Shown here in pieces: positions 7,909 through 17,128 of a stretch of DNA of 64,000 bases. The stretch covers positions 124,001 through 188,000 of the forward strand of contig NZ_MTLG01000122.1 in assembly GCF_002192695.1 (NCBI RefSeq). The letters are read 5' to 3'. The position numbers and the translations under genes were made by a program. Position 1 is the stretch's first letter, and each line of letters begins with the position of its first letter. The notes under the pieces are model-generated. The model saw only the letters and a program-made list of their open reading frames with translations, made no database searches and was not told the DNA's origin. The stretch comes from Achromobacter xylosoxidans (lineage in GTDB: Bacteria > Pseudomonadota > Gammaproteobacteria > Burkholderiales > Burkholderiaceae_B).

Positions 7909-9591
7909 ATGATAGCCAATAACAGTACGGCGCCCCGGCCTGCAGACCGCCTGGTCGCGGCGGGAGATCTGCTTTCCCTCCTGGTTCTTGGCGTCTTCGC
8001 CACACTTCTGATCGCGGGTTCGGGCCTGCCGCTGTACTCGGATGAAGTTGTCACCAAGTGGGGCCAAGCCAGGTTCTTCGAACCTGATGGCATACTGGTC
8101 TCCTTCTTTCCTCAATGCCGGGCGGTGTTCAATTCCCCCCTGCCTTGGCCGTTCTACCCGGGCGCCGCGTTTTTTTCCGTTCTGTACGGCAACCTTTCCC
8201 CCCTGGGCCTACGGCTGGCGGGAGTCGCCACGGCGCTGGCGATAGTGGCTTGCTTCGGCCTTTGGGCGCGGCGCAGCGCTCACAACGCGCGCGCCACATT
8301 GAGTCGGCTGTCCGCGCTCATGGTGTTGCCCGCCCTGGGCGCACTTCCCTTTCTCTGGGTGATGGCCCGGCCCGAACAATGGATCACCCTGGGCCTGATG
8401 TTCTTCTGCATGACGGCCACGGCGAACCAGCAGAACGATGGAAAAATCTCATGGGTATGGCCCATGCTGTACTTTCCCGTAGCCTCGGCCTTCTTTTTTG
8501 TACATCCGAAGAGCATCTTCTTCGCTCCTGCGGTGCTGCTCGCGACGTGGTTCGTGACCCGACACCGTTCTTCGGCTATCCGCTGGCTGCTCATCACCTT
8601 CGTAGTGTGGACCGCCTACACCACATACCGCTGGGGATCGACGCTATCCAGTTGCCCGGAAGCGCCGGGAGTACAAGCCACCCTGGCCGGCAACTTCCTG
8701 AATCCCTCGCTGCTGTTCCACGCCCCGGCGGCCTTCCTGCTTGAGGGAGTCGGCAATCTGTTGAGCGCGCCCGGCAAGATCGCGGAACATGTCATGTTTG
8801 CCGCGACCTACCAATCGGGTTGGCTGCCTCCCATGGTTGTGCCACCCATGGCGACTTGGATGAACCCTATCATCCGACTCCTGATCGAGGTCGCCATTTT
8901 TGGCACTTTGGCCGCCAGTTTGCTATGGCTGCCGGTAACCTGGCTGCGCCAAAAAGTGGCAACACCGCGGGCGCTGCTCGCCGCTGCCTTGGCCGTGGGA
9001 CTTTGCGCCAACCTGTTTTTCTACAAATATTGGTTTTTCTACGGCGCCGCACAGGTTTTGCCTCTGGTCCTCATGATGCTGCTGCTCGCATTGCCTGCGC
9101 ACACGCCCAGATGGTTGGTGCGGCCCAGCCTGCAATTTGCACGCTGCGCATGCTTGTTGTTCGCGCTGGCCAGCATGTCGATCTTCGCCGCGTACCTCGC
9201 CCCGGAGGTGTGGAAGCGTTCCGACCCTCCCGACGCCACAGTGCCCGACCAATGGCTGTCGGTTCCTGCGCTGGACTTCGACAAGCGGCGCGAAACCATC
9301 CGGGAACTGACGAACCAATGCGGCATACGCGGCGACGGCGCGGCGCATCTGGTCGTGGACCATTTGACCTACTACGCGTTCAGCCACCTGCGTCGGCCGA
9401 TACACGCGCTCTATGTATCAGAACTGGCGTATGGCGGCGATCTGCCTGGCGACAAGCTCGTACGCTTTCTGCAAGCGCTCGAATCGCCAGGCGCGATCAC
9501 TCAGTGCAATTACCTGCCGGCAGCGCTTTCCGGCCTTAACGTCCTCCGCAAGGGCGGGTACTGCTGCGTTGCGCTACCGCCCGCAAACTGA
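7909..9591 (+). CDS. Multi-spanning membrane protein, putative GT-C glycosyltransferase
   Basis: A 560-residue protein with about 10-11 hydrophobic segments and a soluble C-terminal tail of about 120 residues. The first extracytoplasmic loop contains YSDEVVTKWGQARFF; an acidic pair in this loop is characteristic of GT-C enzymes that use lipid-phosphate-linked sugars. No precise family was recognised. It stands alone on the plus strand between two minus-strand polysaccharide genes, and it is divergent from the WbuB-like gene with about 200 bp between starts. It may decorate the polysaccharide or lipid A core in the periplasm. Other membrane functions cannot be excluded. Confidence 0.5.
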   Translation: MIANNSTAPRPADRLVAAGDLLSLLVLGVFATLLIAGSGLPLYSDEVVTKWGQARFFEPDGILVSFFPQCRAVFNSPLPWPFYPGAAFFSVLYGNLSPLGLRLAGVATALAIVACFGLWARRSAHNARATLSRLSALMVLPALGALPFLWVMARPEQWITLGLMFFCMTATANQQNDGKISWVWPMLYFPVASAFFFVHPKSIFFAPAVLLATWFVTRHRSSAIRWLLITFVVWTAYTTYRWGSTLSSCPEAPGVQATLAGNFLNPSLLFHAPAAFLLEGVGNLLSAPGKIAEHVMFAATYQSGWLPPMVVPPMATWMNPIIRLLIEVAIFGTLAASLLWLPVTWLRQKVATPRALLAAALAVGLCANLFFYKYWFFYGAAQVLPLVLMMLLLALPAHTPRWLVRPSLQFARCACLLFALASMSIFAAYLAPEVWKRSDPPDATVPDQWLSVPALDFDKRRETIRELTNQCGIRGDGAAHLVVDHLTYYAFSHLRRPIHALYVSELAYGGDLPGDKLVRFLQALESPGAITQCNYLPAALSGLNVLRKGGYCCVALPPAN

Positions 9592-9653
9592 TCCTGCCCC
9601 CCCGAAGGCCTGCCCGATGAACAGCACGTCGGGCCGGACAGTCCGCAGGAAAG

Positions 9654-10718
9654 CTACTCGGAGTAATGCGCGTCAACCCAGTTTCGGTGGTAGGCGCCGT
9701 TGACGATGTCCTCCACCCACTGAGCATTGTCGAGATACCACCGCACGGTCTTGCTCAGACCCGTGGCGAATGTTTCCACTGGGCGCCAGTCCAGCTCATC
9801 GCTGATCTTCGATGCATCGATGGCATAACGACGGTCATGGCCGGGCCGATCCTTGACGAACGCGATCTGTTGCTTATATGAAACGCCGTCCGCCCGAGGC
9901 CGTAACTCGTCCAGCGAGGTGCAGATTGCCTGGACCACTTCCAGGTTCTGACGCTCGTTCCAACCGCCGATGTTGTAGGTTTCACCCACGCGGCCTGCCT
10001 CCAGCACCCGGCGCAAGCCACTGCAATGGTCCTTCACGTACAACCAGTCCCTCACTTGCCGGCCATCGCCATACAACGGCAAAGGCTTGCCGGCCAGCGC
10101 GTTGGCGATCACCAGGGGAATCAGCTTCTCCGGAAACTGGAAGGGACCATAGTTGTTGGAGCAATTCGTCGTCAGTAACGGCAAGCCATAGGTGTGGTGA
10201 TATGCACGCACAAGATGGTCGCTGGCAGCCTTGCTCGCCGAGTATGGGCTGTTGGGTTCATACCGGTGCGTTTCAGTAAACGCATCGCCATCCACGGGCA
10301 ATGAGCCATAGACCTCGTCCGTCGACACGTGCAGAAAACGAAAACTGGCGCGCGCCGCAGGATCCAGTTCGCCCCAATAGGCCTTTACCGACTCCAGCAA
10401 TCGAAACGTGCCAACGATATTGGTCTGGATGAACGCTTCCGGCCCATATATGGAACGGTCCACGTGTGATTCCGCCGCCAGGTTGATAACCGCCCGCGGC
10501 CGATGGCGCTTCAACAAATCGTTGACGAGCAAGGCATCGCCTATGTCGCCAACAACCAGTTCATGCCGCTTGTCCCCATCCAGCTCCCGAAGGCTCTGCG
10601 GGTTACCCGCATAGGTAAGCTTGTCCAGGTTGATGACGGACTCGTCGCTGCGCGCCAGCCAATCGAGCACGAAATTGGCTCCGATGAAACCGGCACCTCC
10701 GGTAACGAGGATAGTCAT
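9654..10718 (-). CDS. rfbB: dTDP-glucose 4,6-dehydratase
   Basis: Converts dTDP-glucose to dTDP-4-keto-6-deoxyglucose using tightly bound NAD+. Visible are the nucleotide-binding loop GGAGFIG (residues 7-13), the catalytic T133-D134-E135 in STDEVYG, and the YxxxK pair Y159/K163 in YSASK. At 354 residues it has the family's usual length. The ATG at 10718 (MTILVTGG) is the standard N-terminus, although the frame is open further upstream. It is separated by three unrelated genes from rfbA and the WecE-like gene, which supply the steps before and after it. It converges with the GT-C gene. Confidence 0.96.
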   Translation of the reverse strand: MTILVTGGAGFIGANFVLDWLARSDESVINLDKLTYAGNPQSLRELDGDKRHELVVGDIGDALLVNDLLKRHRPRAVINLAAESHVDRSIYGPEAFIQTNIVGTFRLLESVKAYWGELDPAARASFRFLHVSTDEVYGSLPVDGDAFTETHRYEPNSPYSASKAASDHLVRAYHHTYGLPLLTTNCSNNYGPFQFPEKLIPLVIANALAGKPLPLYGDGRQVRDWLYVKDHCSGLRRVLEAGRVGETYNIGGWNERQNLEVVQAICTSLDELRPRADGVSYKQQIAFVKDRPGHDRRYAIDASKISDELDWRPVETFATGLSKTVRWYLDNAQWVEDIVNGAYHRNWVDAHYSE

Positions 10719-10891
10719 AGGCAATATGCGTAAAAAAAGGAGCACCGGCCGAGGACGGTGGAGAGGCCATGATTTTACTCCGCGCATCCTGCCTGTTCGA
10801 TGGGGCTACTGATCCGATCAGGCGGATATTGGCGTTTTGCGCGGATTGGGTCCACAATGAAGACGGGACTGTACCAAGCAAGGAGACAGCC

Positions 10892-11461
10892 ATGCGCATT
10901 GCAGATGCCCAGTGGATTCCTTCGACCCAGCACCAGACTTGGGATGCTCTGACCGACCCCGCCGTATTGCAGCGATGTATTCCGGGCTGCGTGGAGGTCG
11001 CCCGACTCAGTCCGACCGAGTACGCCGTCAAGCTGCACGCCAAGGTTGCCGGCATCGACACGGACTACGATGGCGAAATCCTGATGTCCGACGTCGACCC
11101 GCACAACAGCTGCACGCTGGTCTTCGAAGGCAAGGGCCGCGCCGCCTGCCTGGCCATCGGAACCGCGCAAATCAATCTCAGCACCAAGGACCAAGGCACG
11201 CGGGTCGCCTATACCGTCGCCTGCATGACCGGCGGCAAGCTGGCGGAATATGGTGAGGGGATGTTGCTCAAGGCCGGCGACAAGATCATCCAGAAGTTCT
11301 TCGCCACCTTCATCGACTACATGGCCGCCCAGCCCCGTCTTGCACCGCCGCCCCCGCCCCCCGAACCCGAACCGCGCGGGCTATCCAACTCGCGCTGGTC
11401 CTGGATCATGGTGGTGCTGGTCATCGCGGTTTTCTGGGGCTATCACACCTTCTATAAGTGA
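10892..11461 (+). CDS. CoxG-like SRPBCC-family protein with C-terminal membrane anchor
   Basis: A 189-residue protein. Residues 1-145 match the CO dehydrogenase subunit G (CoxG) branch of the START/SRPBCC fold: WDALTDPAVLQRCIPGC near the N-terminus and GTAQINLSTKDQGTRV in the middle. A Pro-rich linker (about 150-165) leads to one C-terminal membrane helix. CoxG anchors or recruits molybdenum hydroxylases to the membrane, but no CODH-like genes are here, so the partner is unknown. The start at ATG 10892 is supported by AAGGAG at good spacing. It is not obviously part of the polysaccharide pathway. Confidence 0.85.
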   Translation: MRIADAQWIPSTQHQTWDALTDPAVLQRCIPGCVEVARLSPTEYAVKLHAKVAGIDTDYDGEILMSDVDPHNSCTLVFEGKGRAACLAIGTAQINLSTKDQGTRVAYTVACMTGGKLAEYGEGMLLKAGDKIIQKFFATFIDYMAAQPRLAPPPPPPEPEPRGLSNSRWSWIMVVLVIAVFWGYHTFYK

Positions 11462-11494
11462 AATCCCTGACGCGCCGGTGATATGCTTTGCGGC

Positions 11495-12907
11495 ATGACG
11501 CCGCCACCCGCCTCACCCACGCCCCCACCCGCCCATACAAGACGCGACCTGCTAATGGGCATGGCGGGGGTTTCGGCGACAGTCGTCCTGGCCGCGCTGG
11601 ATTCCACCATCATCAGCACCACCCTGCCGCGCGTGGCCGAAGCGCTGAACGGCATGGCGCTATACGCCTGGGTCGGAACGGGCTACCTGCTGGCCACCGC
11701 CGCATCCATCATGATTTTCGGTCGCCTGGGCGACATGTTCGGCCGCAAGCCCCTGATGCTGCTATCGGTGCTGATCGTGGCGCTCGGCTCCATCGCCTGT
11801 GGCCTGTCGCAGACCATGACCCAGCTGATCATTTTCCGGTCGCTGCAGGGCATAGGCGGCGGGATGATGATCGCAACCGCGTTCGCCGCGCCGGCGGACC
11901 TGTTCCCCGATGCCAAGCAGCGAGTGCGGTGGATGGCGCTGGTATCAGCGGCGTTCGCCATGGCCAGCGGCATCGGCCCGGTCCTGGGCGGGGCGGCGAC
12001 GCAGGCGCTGGGCTGGCGCGCGGCCTTCTTCATCGCGCCGATCGCGGCCGCGGGCGCGTTTTTCCTGCTGGCCCGCTACTTTCCCCGTATCCGCCCGATC
12101 CACGACGGCAGCCGCAAGATCGACTGGCTGGGCGCCATCCTGCTGGTCCTGGCGGTGGGCGCGCCGCTGGCCGCGCTGGAGCTGGCGTTTGCCAGCGGCG
12201 ACCATGCCCATCCCATGCTGGGATTGGCCCTGGCCGTGGTGGGCGTGGCGGCCATCGCCATCCTGATTCCCACGGAACGGCGCGTAAGCTCACCCATCTT
12301 TCCGCTGCGCGTGCTGGGCGGAGCCGAATCGCGGCTGCTGAACCTGGCGGCGATGATGGTGGGCGCGGTCATGTTCGTGCTGATCTTCTACAGCCCGCTG
12401 CTGCTGCAGCAGGTGCTGAACTACACCCCCAGCGAGGCCGGGCTGCTGCTCACGCCCCTGGTTGCCGCGATTTCGGTCGGCAGCATCATCAACGGCCGGC
12501 TGTTCCCCAAGCAGACCGAACCGCAGCGCCTGATGGTGTTCGGGGGCTGTCTGCTGGCGGCCGGTTCGCTGATGGTGCTGCTGATCTCGCCGGGCACCTC
12601 CGCCTGGTGGATCCTGGCCGCCTTTTTCGTCAACGGCTGTGCGCTGGGCTTCCTGCTGCCGAACCTGACCTTGTTCATGCAGATGCTGAGCGAGCGGCGG
12701 GACGTGGGCGTGGCTTCCGCCCTGGTCCAGACCACGCGCGCCATCGGCAGCGCTCTGGGGACGGCCGTGGTCGGCATCATCATTTCCCATAGCACGGTAC
12801 TAAACGGAGTGCGCGCGGGCCTGGTGCTGTGTATCGTCCTGTCGCTGACCTGCGCCCTGCTGGCCTACCGGGTCAAGATGAAGAACCTGGCCACGAACCG
12901 CAAATGA
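11495..12907 (+). CDS. MFS transporter, DHA2/EmrB-like drug:H+ antiporter
   Basis: A protein of about 470 residues with 14 predicted helices. The motif A region GRLGDMFGRKPLML follows the second helix, and the motif C-like GIGPVLGG lies in the fifth, as in proton-driven drug exporters. The N-terminal signature LAALDSTIISTTLPRVAEAL is typical of the DHA2 family. ATG 11483 is an alternative start four codons upstream; neither has a good ribosome site. It is probably co-transcribed with the downstream DMT gene 19 bp away. The substrate is unknown. Confidence 0.9.
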   Translation: MTPPPASPTPPPAHTRRDLLMGMAGVSATVVLAALDSTIISTTLPRVAEALNGMALYAWVGTGYLLATAASIMIFGRLGDMFGRKPLMLLSVLIVALGSIACGLSQTMTQLIIFRSLQGIGGGMMIATAFAAPADLFPDAKQRVRWMALVSAAFAMASGIGPVLGGAATQALGWRAAFFIAPIAAAGAFFLLARYFPRIRPIHDGSRKIDWLGAILLVLAVGAPLAALELAFASGDHAHPMLGLALAVVGVAAIAILIPTERRVSSPIFPLRVLGGAESRLLNLAAMMVGAVMFVLIFYSPLLLQQVLNYTPSEAGLLLTPLVAAISVGSIINGRLFPKQTEPQRLMVFGGCLLAAGSLMVLLISPGTSAWWILAAFFVNGCALGFLLPNLTLFMQMLSERRDVGVASALVQTTRAIGSALGTAVVGIIISHSTVLNGVRAGLVLCIVLSLTCALLAYRVKMKNLATNRK

Positions 12908-12926
12908 GCCCCACGCGGGACTGAAC

Positions 12927-13805
12927 ATGCGTCAACGCAACTTGCTGGATCTACTGCTCCTGGCCGCCGTCTGGGGCGGCTCCTTTCTGTTCATGCGCCT
13001 GGCCGTCCCGGAATTCGGACCGATCGCGCTGATCGAGCTGCGCGTGGGCCTGGCCGCGCTGGTCCTGCTGCCCGCCGCGCTGTGGCGCGGCAAGCTGCCC
13101 ATCATCGCTCAGCACTGGAAGGCGCTGCTGACGGTGGGTGTGCTGAACGCGGCCGTACCGTTCCTGTTGTTCGCCTACGCGGCCCAAGCCCTGGGCGCCG
13201 GCTTCCTGTCGGTGGCCAATGCGGTGACGCCGGTATGGGGCGCGGTCATCGGCTGGCTGTGGCTCAAGGACAAGCTGCCCTGGATGCGATCCCTGGGTCT
13301 GATGATAGGCGTGGTCGGTATCGTGGTGCTGGTGTGGGACAAACTGAACTTCAGCGACGGCGGCACCGGGCCGGCGGTCCTGGCGGCCGTGTCCGCGCCG
13401 ATGTTCTACGGCATCGCGGCCAACTGGACCAAGCGCTTCCTGACCGGCGTGGATGCCCTGGCCAACGCCACCGGCAGCATGATAGGCGCGACGCTGGTGC
13501 TGCTGCCCCTGGCGGTCACCCACTGGCCCGAAGCACCGGCATCGATGCAGGCCTGGATCGCCACCATCCTGCTGGCCGTGGTGTGCACGGGCGCGGCCTA
13601 CATCATCTTCTTCCGCCTGATCGCCAATGTCGGCCCGACGGGCGCCGTCAGCGTCACTTTCCTGGTGCCGATCTTCGGCGTGCTTTGGGGGTCATGGTTT
13701 CTGGATGAGAGCATCACGCCCTCGATCGCGGTGGGTGCCGCCATCATCCTGGTCGGCACCGCACTCGCACTGGGATTGCTGCGATTTCGCCGCCCTGCCG
13801 GCTAA
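12927..13805 (+). CDS. DMT-superfamily (EamA) transporter
   Basis: A 292-residue inner-membrane protein made of two EamA repeats of five helices each. The first begins LLLLAAVWGGSFLFMRLAV, a common EamA signature, and the second begins around residue 150. Members export amino acids or metabolites, or take up small solutes; this one cannot be assigned. Its last four bases overlap the end of the convergent aminotransferase gene. Confidence 0.9.
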   Translation: MRQRNLLDLLLLAAVWGGSFLFMRLAVPEFGPIALIELRVGLAALVLLPAALWRGKLPIIAQHWKALLTVGVLNAAVPFLLFAYAAQALGAGFLSVANAVTPVWGAVIGWLWLKDKLPWMRSLGLMIGVVGIVVLVWDKLNFSDGGTGPAVLAAVSAPMFYGIAANWTKRFLTGVDALANATGSMIGATLVLLPLAVTHWPEAPASMQAWIATILLAVVCTGAAYIIFFRLIANVGPTGAVSVTFLVPIFGVLWGSWFLDESITPSIAVGAAIILVGTALALGLLRFRRPAG

Positions 13806-14950
13806 GCCCGCTTGTGCAAAGCGGCCTCAAGCACCTCGGCCACCGTATCCTGTTGCGCGGGTGTCAGGCCCACCCAGAACGGCAGGCGCAGCAGCCGCTC
13901 GGAATACTGATCGGTGACCGCCATGCTGCCTGCCACGCGCCCATAGCGCAGGCCCGCCGGCGCGGAATGCAATGGCACGTAATGCGATACAGGGTAGATC
14001 TGGCGTGACCGGAACTCTTCGATCACCTGCCGGCGGTCGACTGATGCCGGCAGCAAGACGTAGTACATGTGCGCGTTATGCTCGCAACCGTCGGGCACGA
14101 TGGGCCGCCGCAGCAGTTCCCGGGCTTCCAGCGGCCCCAGAGCGTCGTGATATCGATCCCAGATGGCCAAGCGCTGTTCGGTGATGTCGCGCGCCGATTC
14201 CAGCTGAGCCCAGAGAAATGCAGCAATCAATTCGCTCGGCAGATAGGACGATCCCGCTTCCTGCCAGGTGTACTTGTCCACTTCGCCGCGGAAAAAGCGG
14301 CTTCTGTCCGTCCCTTTTTCACGAATGATCTCGGCCCGCATCGCCAGTTCGGGGTGATTGACCAGCAACGCCCCCCCTTCCCCTGAGATCACGTTCTTGG
14401 TTTCGTGGAAACTGAAGGTTCCCAGATCTCCAAGGCTGCCCAGCGGACGGCCTTTGTAGTTCGCCATGATGCCCTGCGCCGCGTCTTCGACTACCCGGAT
14501 TCCATGCTGCCGCGCGATAGCCAAGATCGCGTCCATCTCGCAGGCGACGCCTGCGTAGTGAACCGGCACGATCACCTTGGTTCGCGGCGTGATAGCCTGC
14601 TCCAGCAGCGCTTCATCGAGATTCATCGTGTCCTTGCGCACATCGACGAACACCGGCACCGCGCCGCGCAAGGCAAATGCGTTGGCCGTGGACGCAAAGG
14701 TGTACGAGGGCATGATCACCTCGTCGCCAGGTCTCACGTCGCAGAGCATGGCCGACATTTCCAGGCTGGCGGTACAGGAATGCGTCAGCAACCCGCGCGC
14801 GCACCCCACGTGCCGCTCAAACCAATCGTGGCACAACTTGGTGAAGGCGCCATCCCCCGCCAGCTTCTGGCTGGCCAGCGCCTGGGCTATGTATTGCGTT
14901 TCCTTGCCCGTCAGATAGGGCTTGTTGAAATCGAGCCGCTGCTCGCTCAT
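13802..14950 (-). CDS. WecE-like dTDP-4-keto-6-deoxyhexose 4-aminotransferase
   Basis: A 382-residue PLP enzyme of the DegT/DnrJ/EryC1/StrS family. The PLP-binding lysine is K185 in SFHETKNV followed by EGGALL, the exact WecE/RffA context; E155-D156 in VVEDAAQG bind the cofactor. WecE makes dTDP-4-amino-4,6-dideoxygalactose (Fuc4N) from the RfbB product, and this copy is close enough to suggest the same reaction, though the Qui4N stereochemistry cannot be excluded. The start ATG 14950 overlaps the rfbA stop (ATGA), so the genes are translationally coupled. It is the last gene of the seven-gene operon. Confidence 0.9.
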   Translation of the reverse strand: MSEQRLDFNKPYLTGKETQYIAQALASQKLAGDGAFTKLCHDWFERHVGCARGLLTHSCTASLEMSAMLCDVRPGDEVIMPSYTFASTANAFALRGAVPVFVDVRKDTMNLDEALLEQAITPRTKVIVPVHYAGVACEMDAILAIARQHGIRVVEDAAQGIMANYKGRPLGSLGDLGTFSFHETKNVISGEGGALLVNHPELAMRAEIIREKGTDRSRFFRGEVDKYTWQEAGSSYLPSELIAAFLWAQLESARDITEQRLAIWDRYHDALGPLEARELLRRPIVPDGCEHNAHMYYVLLPASVDRRQVIEEFRSRQIYPVSHYVPLHSAPAGLRYGRVAGSMAVTDQYSERLLRLPFWVGLTPAQQDTVAEVLEAALHKRA

Positions 14951-15831
14951 TGTGCGCCTCCAAACCGTTTGGTTTCGTCCGCAACGCTGCGGAGGTAGTC
15001 CCGATACTGGCAATTGGGCAATTCGCTCACCAACGTTTCGAATGCGCCCAGACTCAGGAATCCGCGCACGAGCGCGGCCTCTTCCGGACAGCCGATCTTG
15101 ACGCCCTGGCGGCGCTCCACGGCTTCGATATAGGCGGACGCCTCCTGCAACGCGGAGCTGGTGCCGGCATCCAGCCACGCGAAACCGCGGCTGAGCCTGT
15201 TTACCTTGAGCTTGCCCCGGCGCAGGTATTCGATGTTGACGTCGGTGATCTCGAGTTCGCCGCGGGCCGATGGCTTCAGGCCTCGCGCGATATCCACGAC
15301 ATCCTTGTCATAGATATACACGCCGGGCACTGCATAGCTGCTGCGGGGCTTTGCCGGTTTCTCTTCAAGCGAGAGCGCGTTGCCCTTGGCGTCGAATTCG
15401 ACCACGCCATAGCGTTCGGGATCCCTCACGTGATAGGCGAAAATCGCCGCTCCGTCGCGGAATTCCGCCATCGCCCGCGGAAAATCGCCGCCGCCCGAAA
15501 AGATGTTGTCCCCCAACATCAGCACAACATCTTCGCCGGCGATGAAATCCTCGGCGATAAGAAATGCCTGCGCGATGCCTTCCGGCTTGGCCTGCTCCCG
15601 GTATTCGATGCTGATTCCCCAGTGGCGGCCATCTCCCAGGAGATTCTCGAACTTGGGCAAATCATGCGGCGTGGAGATCAGGCAGAACTCGCGCACCCCC
15701 GCTGCGATCAGAACGGTCAGGGGGTAGTAGATCATCGGCTTGTCGAAGACCGCCTGCAATTGCTTGCTGGTTACCTGGGTCAGCGGATACAGCCTGGAGC
15801 CGGTGCCGCCCGCAAGAATAATTGCCTTCAT
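14947..15831 (-). CDS. rfbA: Glucose-1-phosphate thymidylyltransferase
   Basis: Makes dTDP-glucose from glucose-1-phosphate and dTTP. The signature GGTGSRLYPLT is at residues 8-18, followed by the sugar-binding LMLGDNIF near 108-115 and LEEKPAKP near 155. At 294 residues it has the standard length. It overlaps both neighbours by ATGA junctions (methyltransferase upstream, aminotransferase downstream). Together with rfbB at 9.7-10.7 kb it supplies the substrate of the WecE-like enzyme. No rmlC/rmlD is present here, so the pathway does not appear to lead to rhamnose locally. Confidence 0.97.
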   Translation of the reverse strand: MKAIILAGGTGSRLYPLTQVTSKQLQAVFDKPMIYYPLTVLIAAGVREFCLISTPHDLPKFENLLGDGRHWGISIEYREQAKPEGIAQAFLIAEDFIAGEDVVLMLGDNIFSGGGDFPRAMAEFRDGAAIFAYHVRDPERYGVVEFDAKGNALSLEEKPAKPRSSYAVPGVYIYDKDVVDIARGLKPSARGELEITDVNIEYLRRGKLKVNRLSRGFAWLDAGTSSALQEASAYIEAVERRQGVKIGCPEEAALVRGFLSLGAFETLVSELPNCQYRDYLRSVADETKRFGGAQ

Positions 15832-16706
15832 TGCTTTTCAATCCGTTGAGCAATCACAAAGCGGGACCCGCCCGCCGCAAAATCGACGCCCGCCTTGATC
15901 AGCGAGGCCTCACCCTTCATCACGCGGTACAGGATGGAGTTCAACTTGGGCGAAAGCTTGAACTCGTCGGTCACATCGAATTCACCGCCCTGCTTGCGCT
16001 TCTTCAGGCGCGACGCCATCATCAAAGGCAGCAACAGGGACACGAAGGAGGTGCTGCGCACGATATGGAATCCCGCCGCACGCAGCTTGGCATGGCAATC
16101 CCGGGCCGAATAGCGCCGAACATGACAAGCATAATCGTCGCTGGGACTCCATAGCCAATCATGCTGAGGCACCGTCAGCAGGAGCATGCCCTTGGGCTTG
16201 AGCGCTTGATGAACCTGCCGCAGCACGGCCTCGTCTTCCTGGATATGCTCCAACACATCGAACGCGCCGATGACGTCGAATTCCCCGGAAAACGGAATCT
16301 TGCGCGCATCCATCTGGATGAAGCTGGCCTGTGGCACACGCTGCGCCGCGAAATGCAGGCCCTGTGAGAAGATTTCGCTGCCCAGCAGCCTGGCGAATGA
16401 AAACCGCCTGGCCATGCCAGACAGCACGAATCCCGTGCCGCATCCGATTTCGAGGAAGCTCTCGCGATCGGCACAGTATTTTTCAATAGCCCAGGCTATC
16501 AGTTCGTTCCGCGCCTCGAACCAGAAGTGACCTTCCTCAAGGCTCGCCAGTTCGGAAAAATGGCTTTCCTTGAAGCCTCCTCCCTCGCGGGCAAGCTCCG
16601 GCGCGTAGGCTTCGAAGCCATCGACAAGAACGGGTTTCGCGTGGCACGACGGACACCCTGGCTGCTCCCGGGGAAATACGGCGCTGCACGCCAGACATTG
16701 CTTCAT
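15828..16706 (-). CDS. SAM-dependent methyltransferase with N-terminal zinc-ribbon
   Basis: A 292-residue protein. Residues 1-25 have a CxxC...CxxC pattern (CLAC, CPSC) that should bind zinc. A class I methyltransferase domain follows, with motif I LEIGCGTGFVLSGMA, an acidic GSEIF end of strand 2, and motif post-I FDVIGAFDVLEHI. The position inside a sugar-nucleotide operon suggests it methylates a glycan or a sugar precursor, but the acceptor is unknown. ATG 16706 is supported by an AGGTAGATGGG ribosome site. It lies five bases after gtrA and overlaps rfbA. Confidence 0.85.
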   Translation of the reverse strand: MKQCLACSAVFPREQPGCPSCHAKPVLVDGFEAYAPELAREGGGFKESHFSELASLEEGHFWFEARNELIAWAIEKYCADRESFLEIGCGTGFVLSGMARRFSFARLLGSEIFSQGLHFAAQRVPQASFIQMDARKIPFSGEFDVIGAFDVLEHIQEDEAVLRQVHQALKPKGMLLLTVPQHDWLWSPSDDYACHVRRYSARDCHAKLRAAGFHIVRSTSFVSLLLPLMMASRLKKRKQGGEFDVTDEFKLSPKLNSILYRVMKGEASLIKAGVDFAAGGSRFVIAQRIEKQ

Positions 16707-16711
16707 CCCAT

Positions 16712-17128
16712 CTACCTTTTCGCCGTATCGGCGAACACAAACCAGCGAAGCGCGCAGAACATGAATCCGGCGACGATGAAGACGGCGGCCAGCTGAACCC
16801 ATTGATGGGGTATGCCGAGGCGATCGGCGAATAGCGCCAACAGGCCAATATTGATCAAGTACCCCACGCCGTGGGCAAGCACATACCGCAATGCCGGCCC
16901 GAGCATGCGGCCGCTGCTCTGGAAGGTCAGGCGCCGATTTCCGAAAAATGCCAATGCCGCCGTTACGGCATAGAGCAGCGTAACCGTTATCTTGGGCGCC
17001 ATGCCCAGGTGCGTGACCAGCAGATAGATCGCATATCCCAGGGCGTTGCTCACCACGCCGACCAGGGCATAGCGCAACAACTGAAAGCGGTAGCCGGATC
17101 GTCCGGAGCGCCGGTCCGGATTCAGCAC
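16712..17128 (-). CDS. GtrA-family membrane protein
   Basis: A 138-residue protein with four hydrophobic helices (LLRYALVGVVSNALGYAIYL onward) and a NRRLTF segment between helices 2 and 3, as in GtrA-like proteins. GtrA proteins flip or chaperone polyprenyl-phosphate-linked sugars made by a GtrB-type GT2 enzyme, and such a GT2 is two genes upstream. The start is taken as GTG 17128, which overlaps the preceding formyltransferase stop (GTGCTGA); no in-frame ATG fits the family's length. Confidence 0.85.
   Translation of the reverse strand: MLNPDRRSGRSGYRFQLLRYALVGVVSNALGYAIYLLVTHLGMAPKITVTLLYAVTAALAFFGNRRLTFQSSGRMLGPALRYVLAHGVGYLINIGLLALFADRLGIPHQWVQLAAVFIVAGFMFCALRWFVFADTAKR

Noticed and set aside
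7705..8115. N-terminal extension of the WbuB-like protein
   Set aside because: Overlaps the divergent gene, has no family-like sequence, and the TTG at 7704 has a strong ribosome site.
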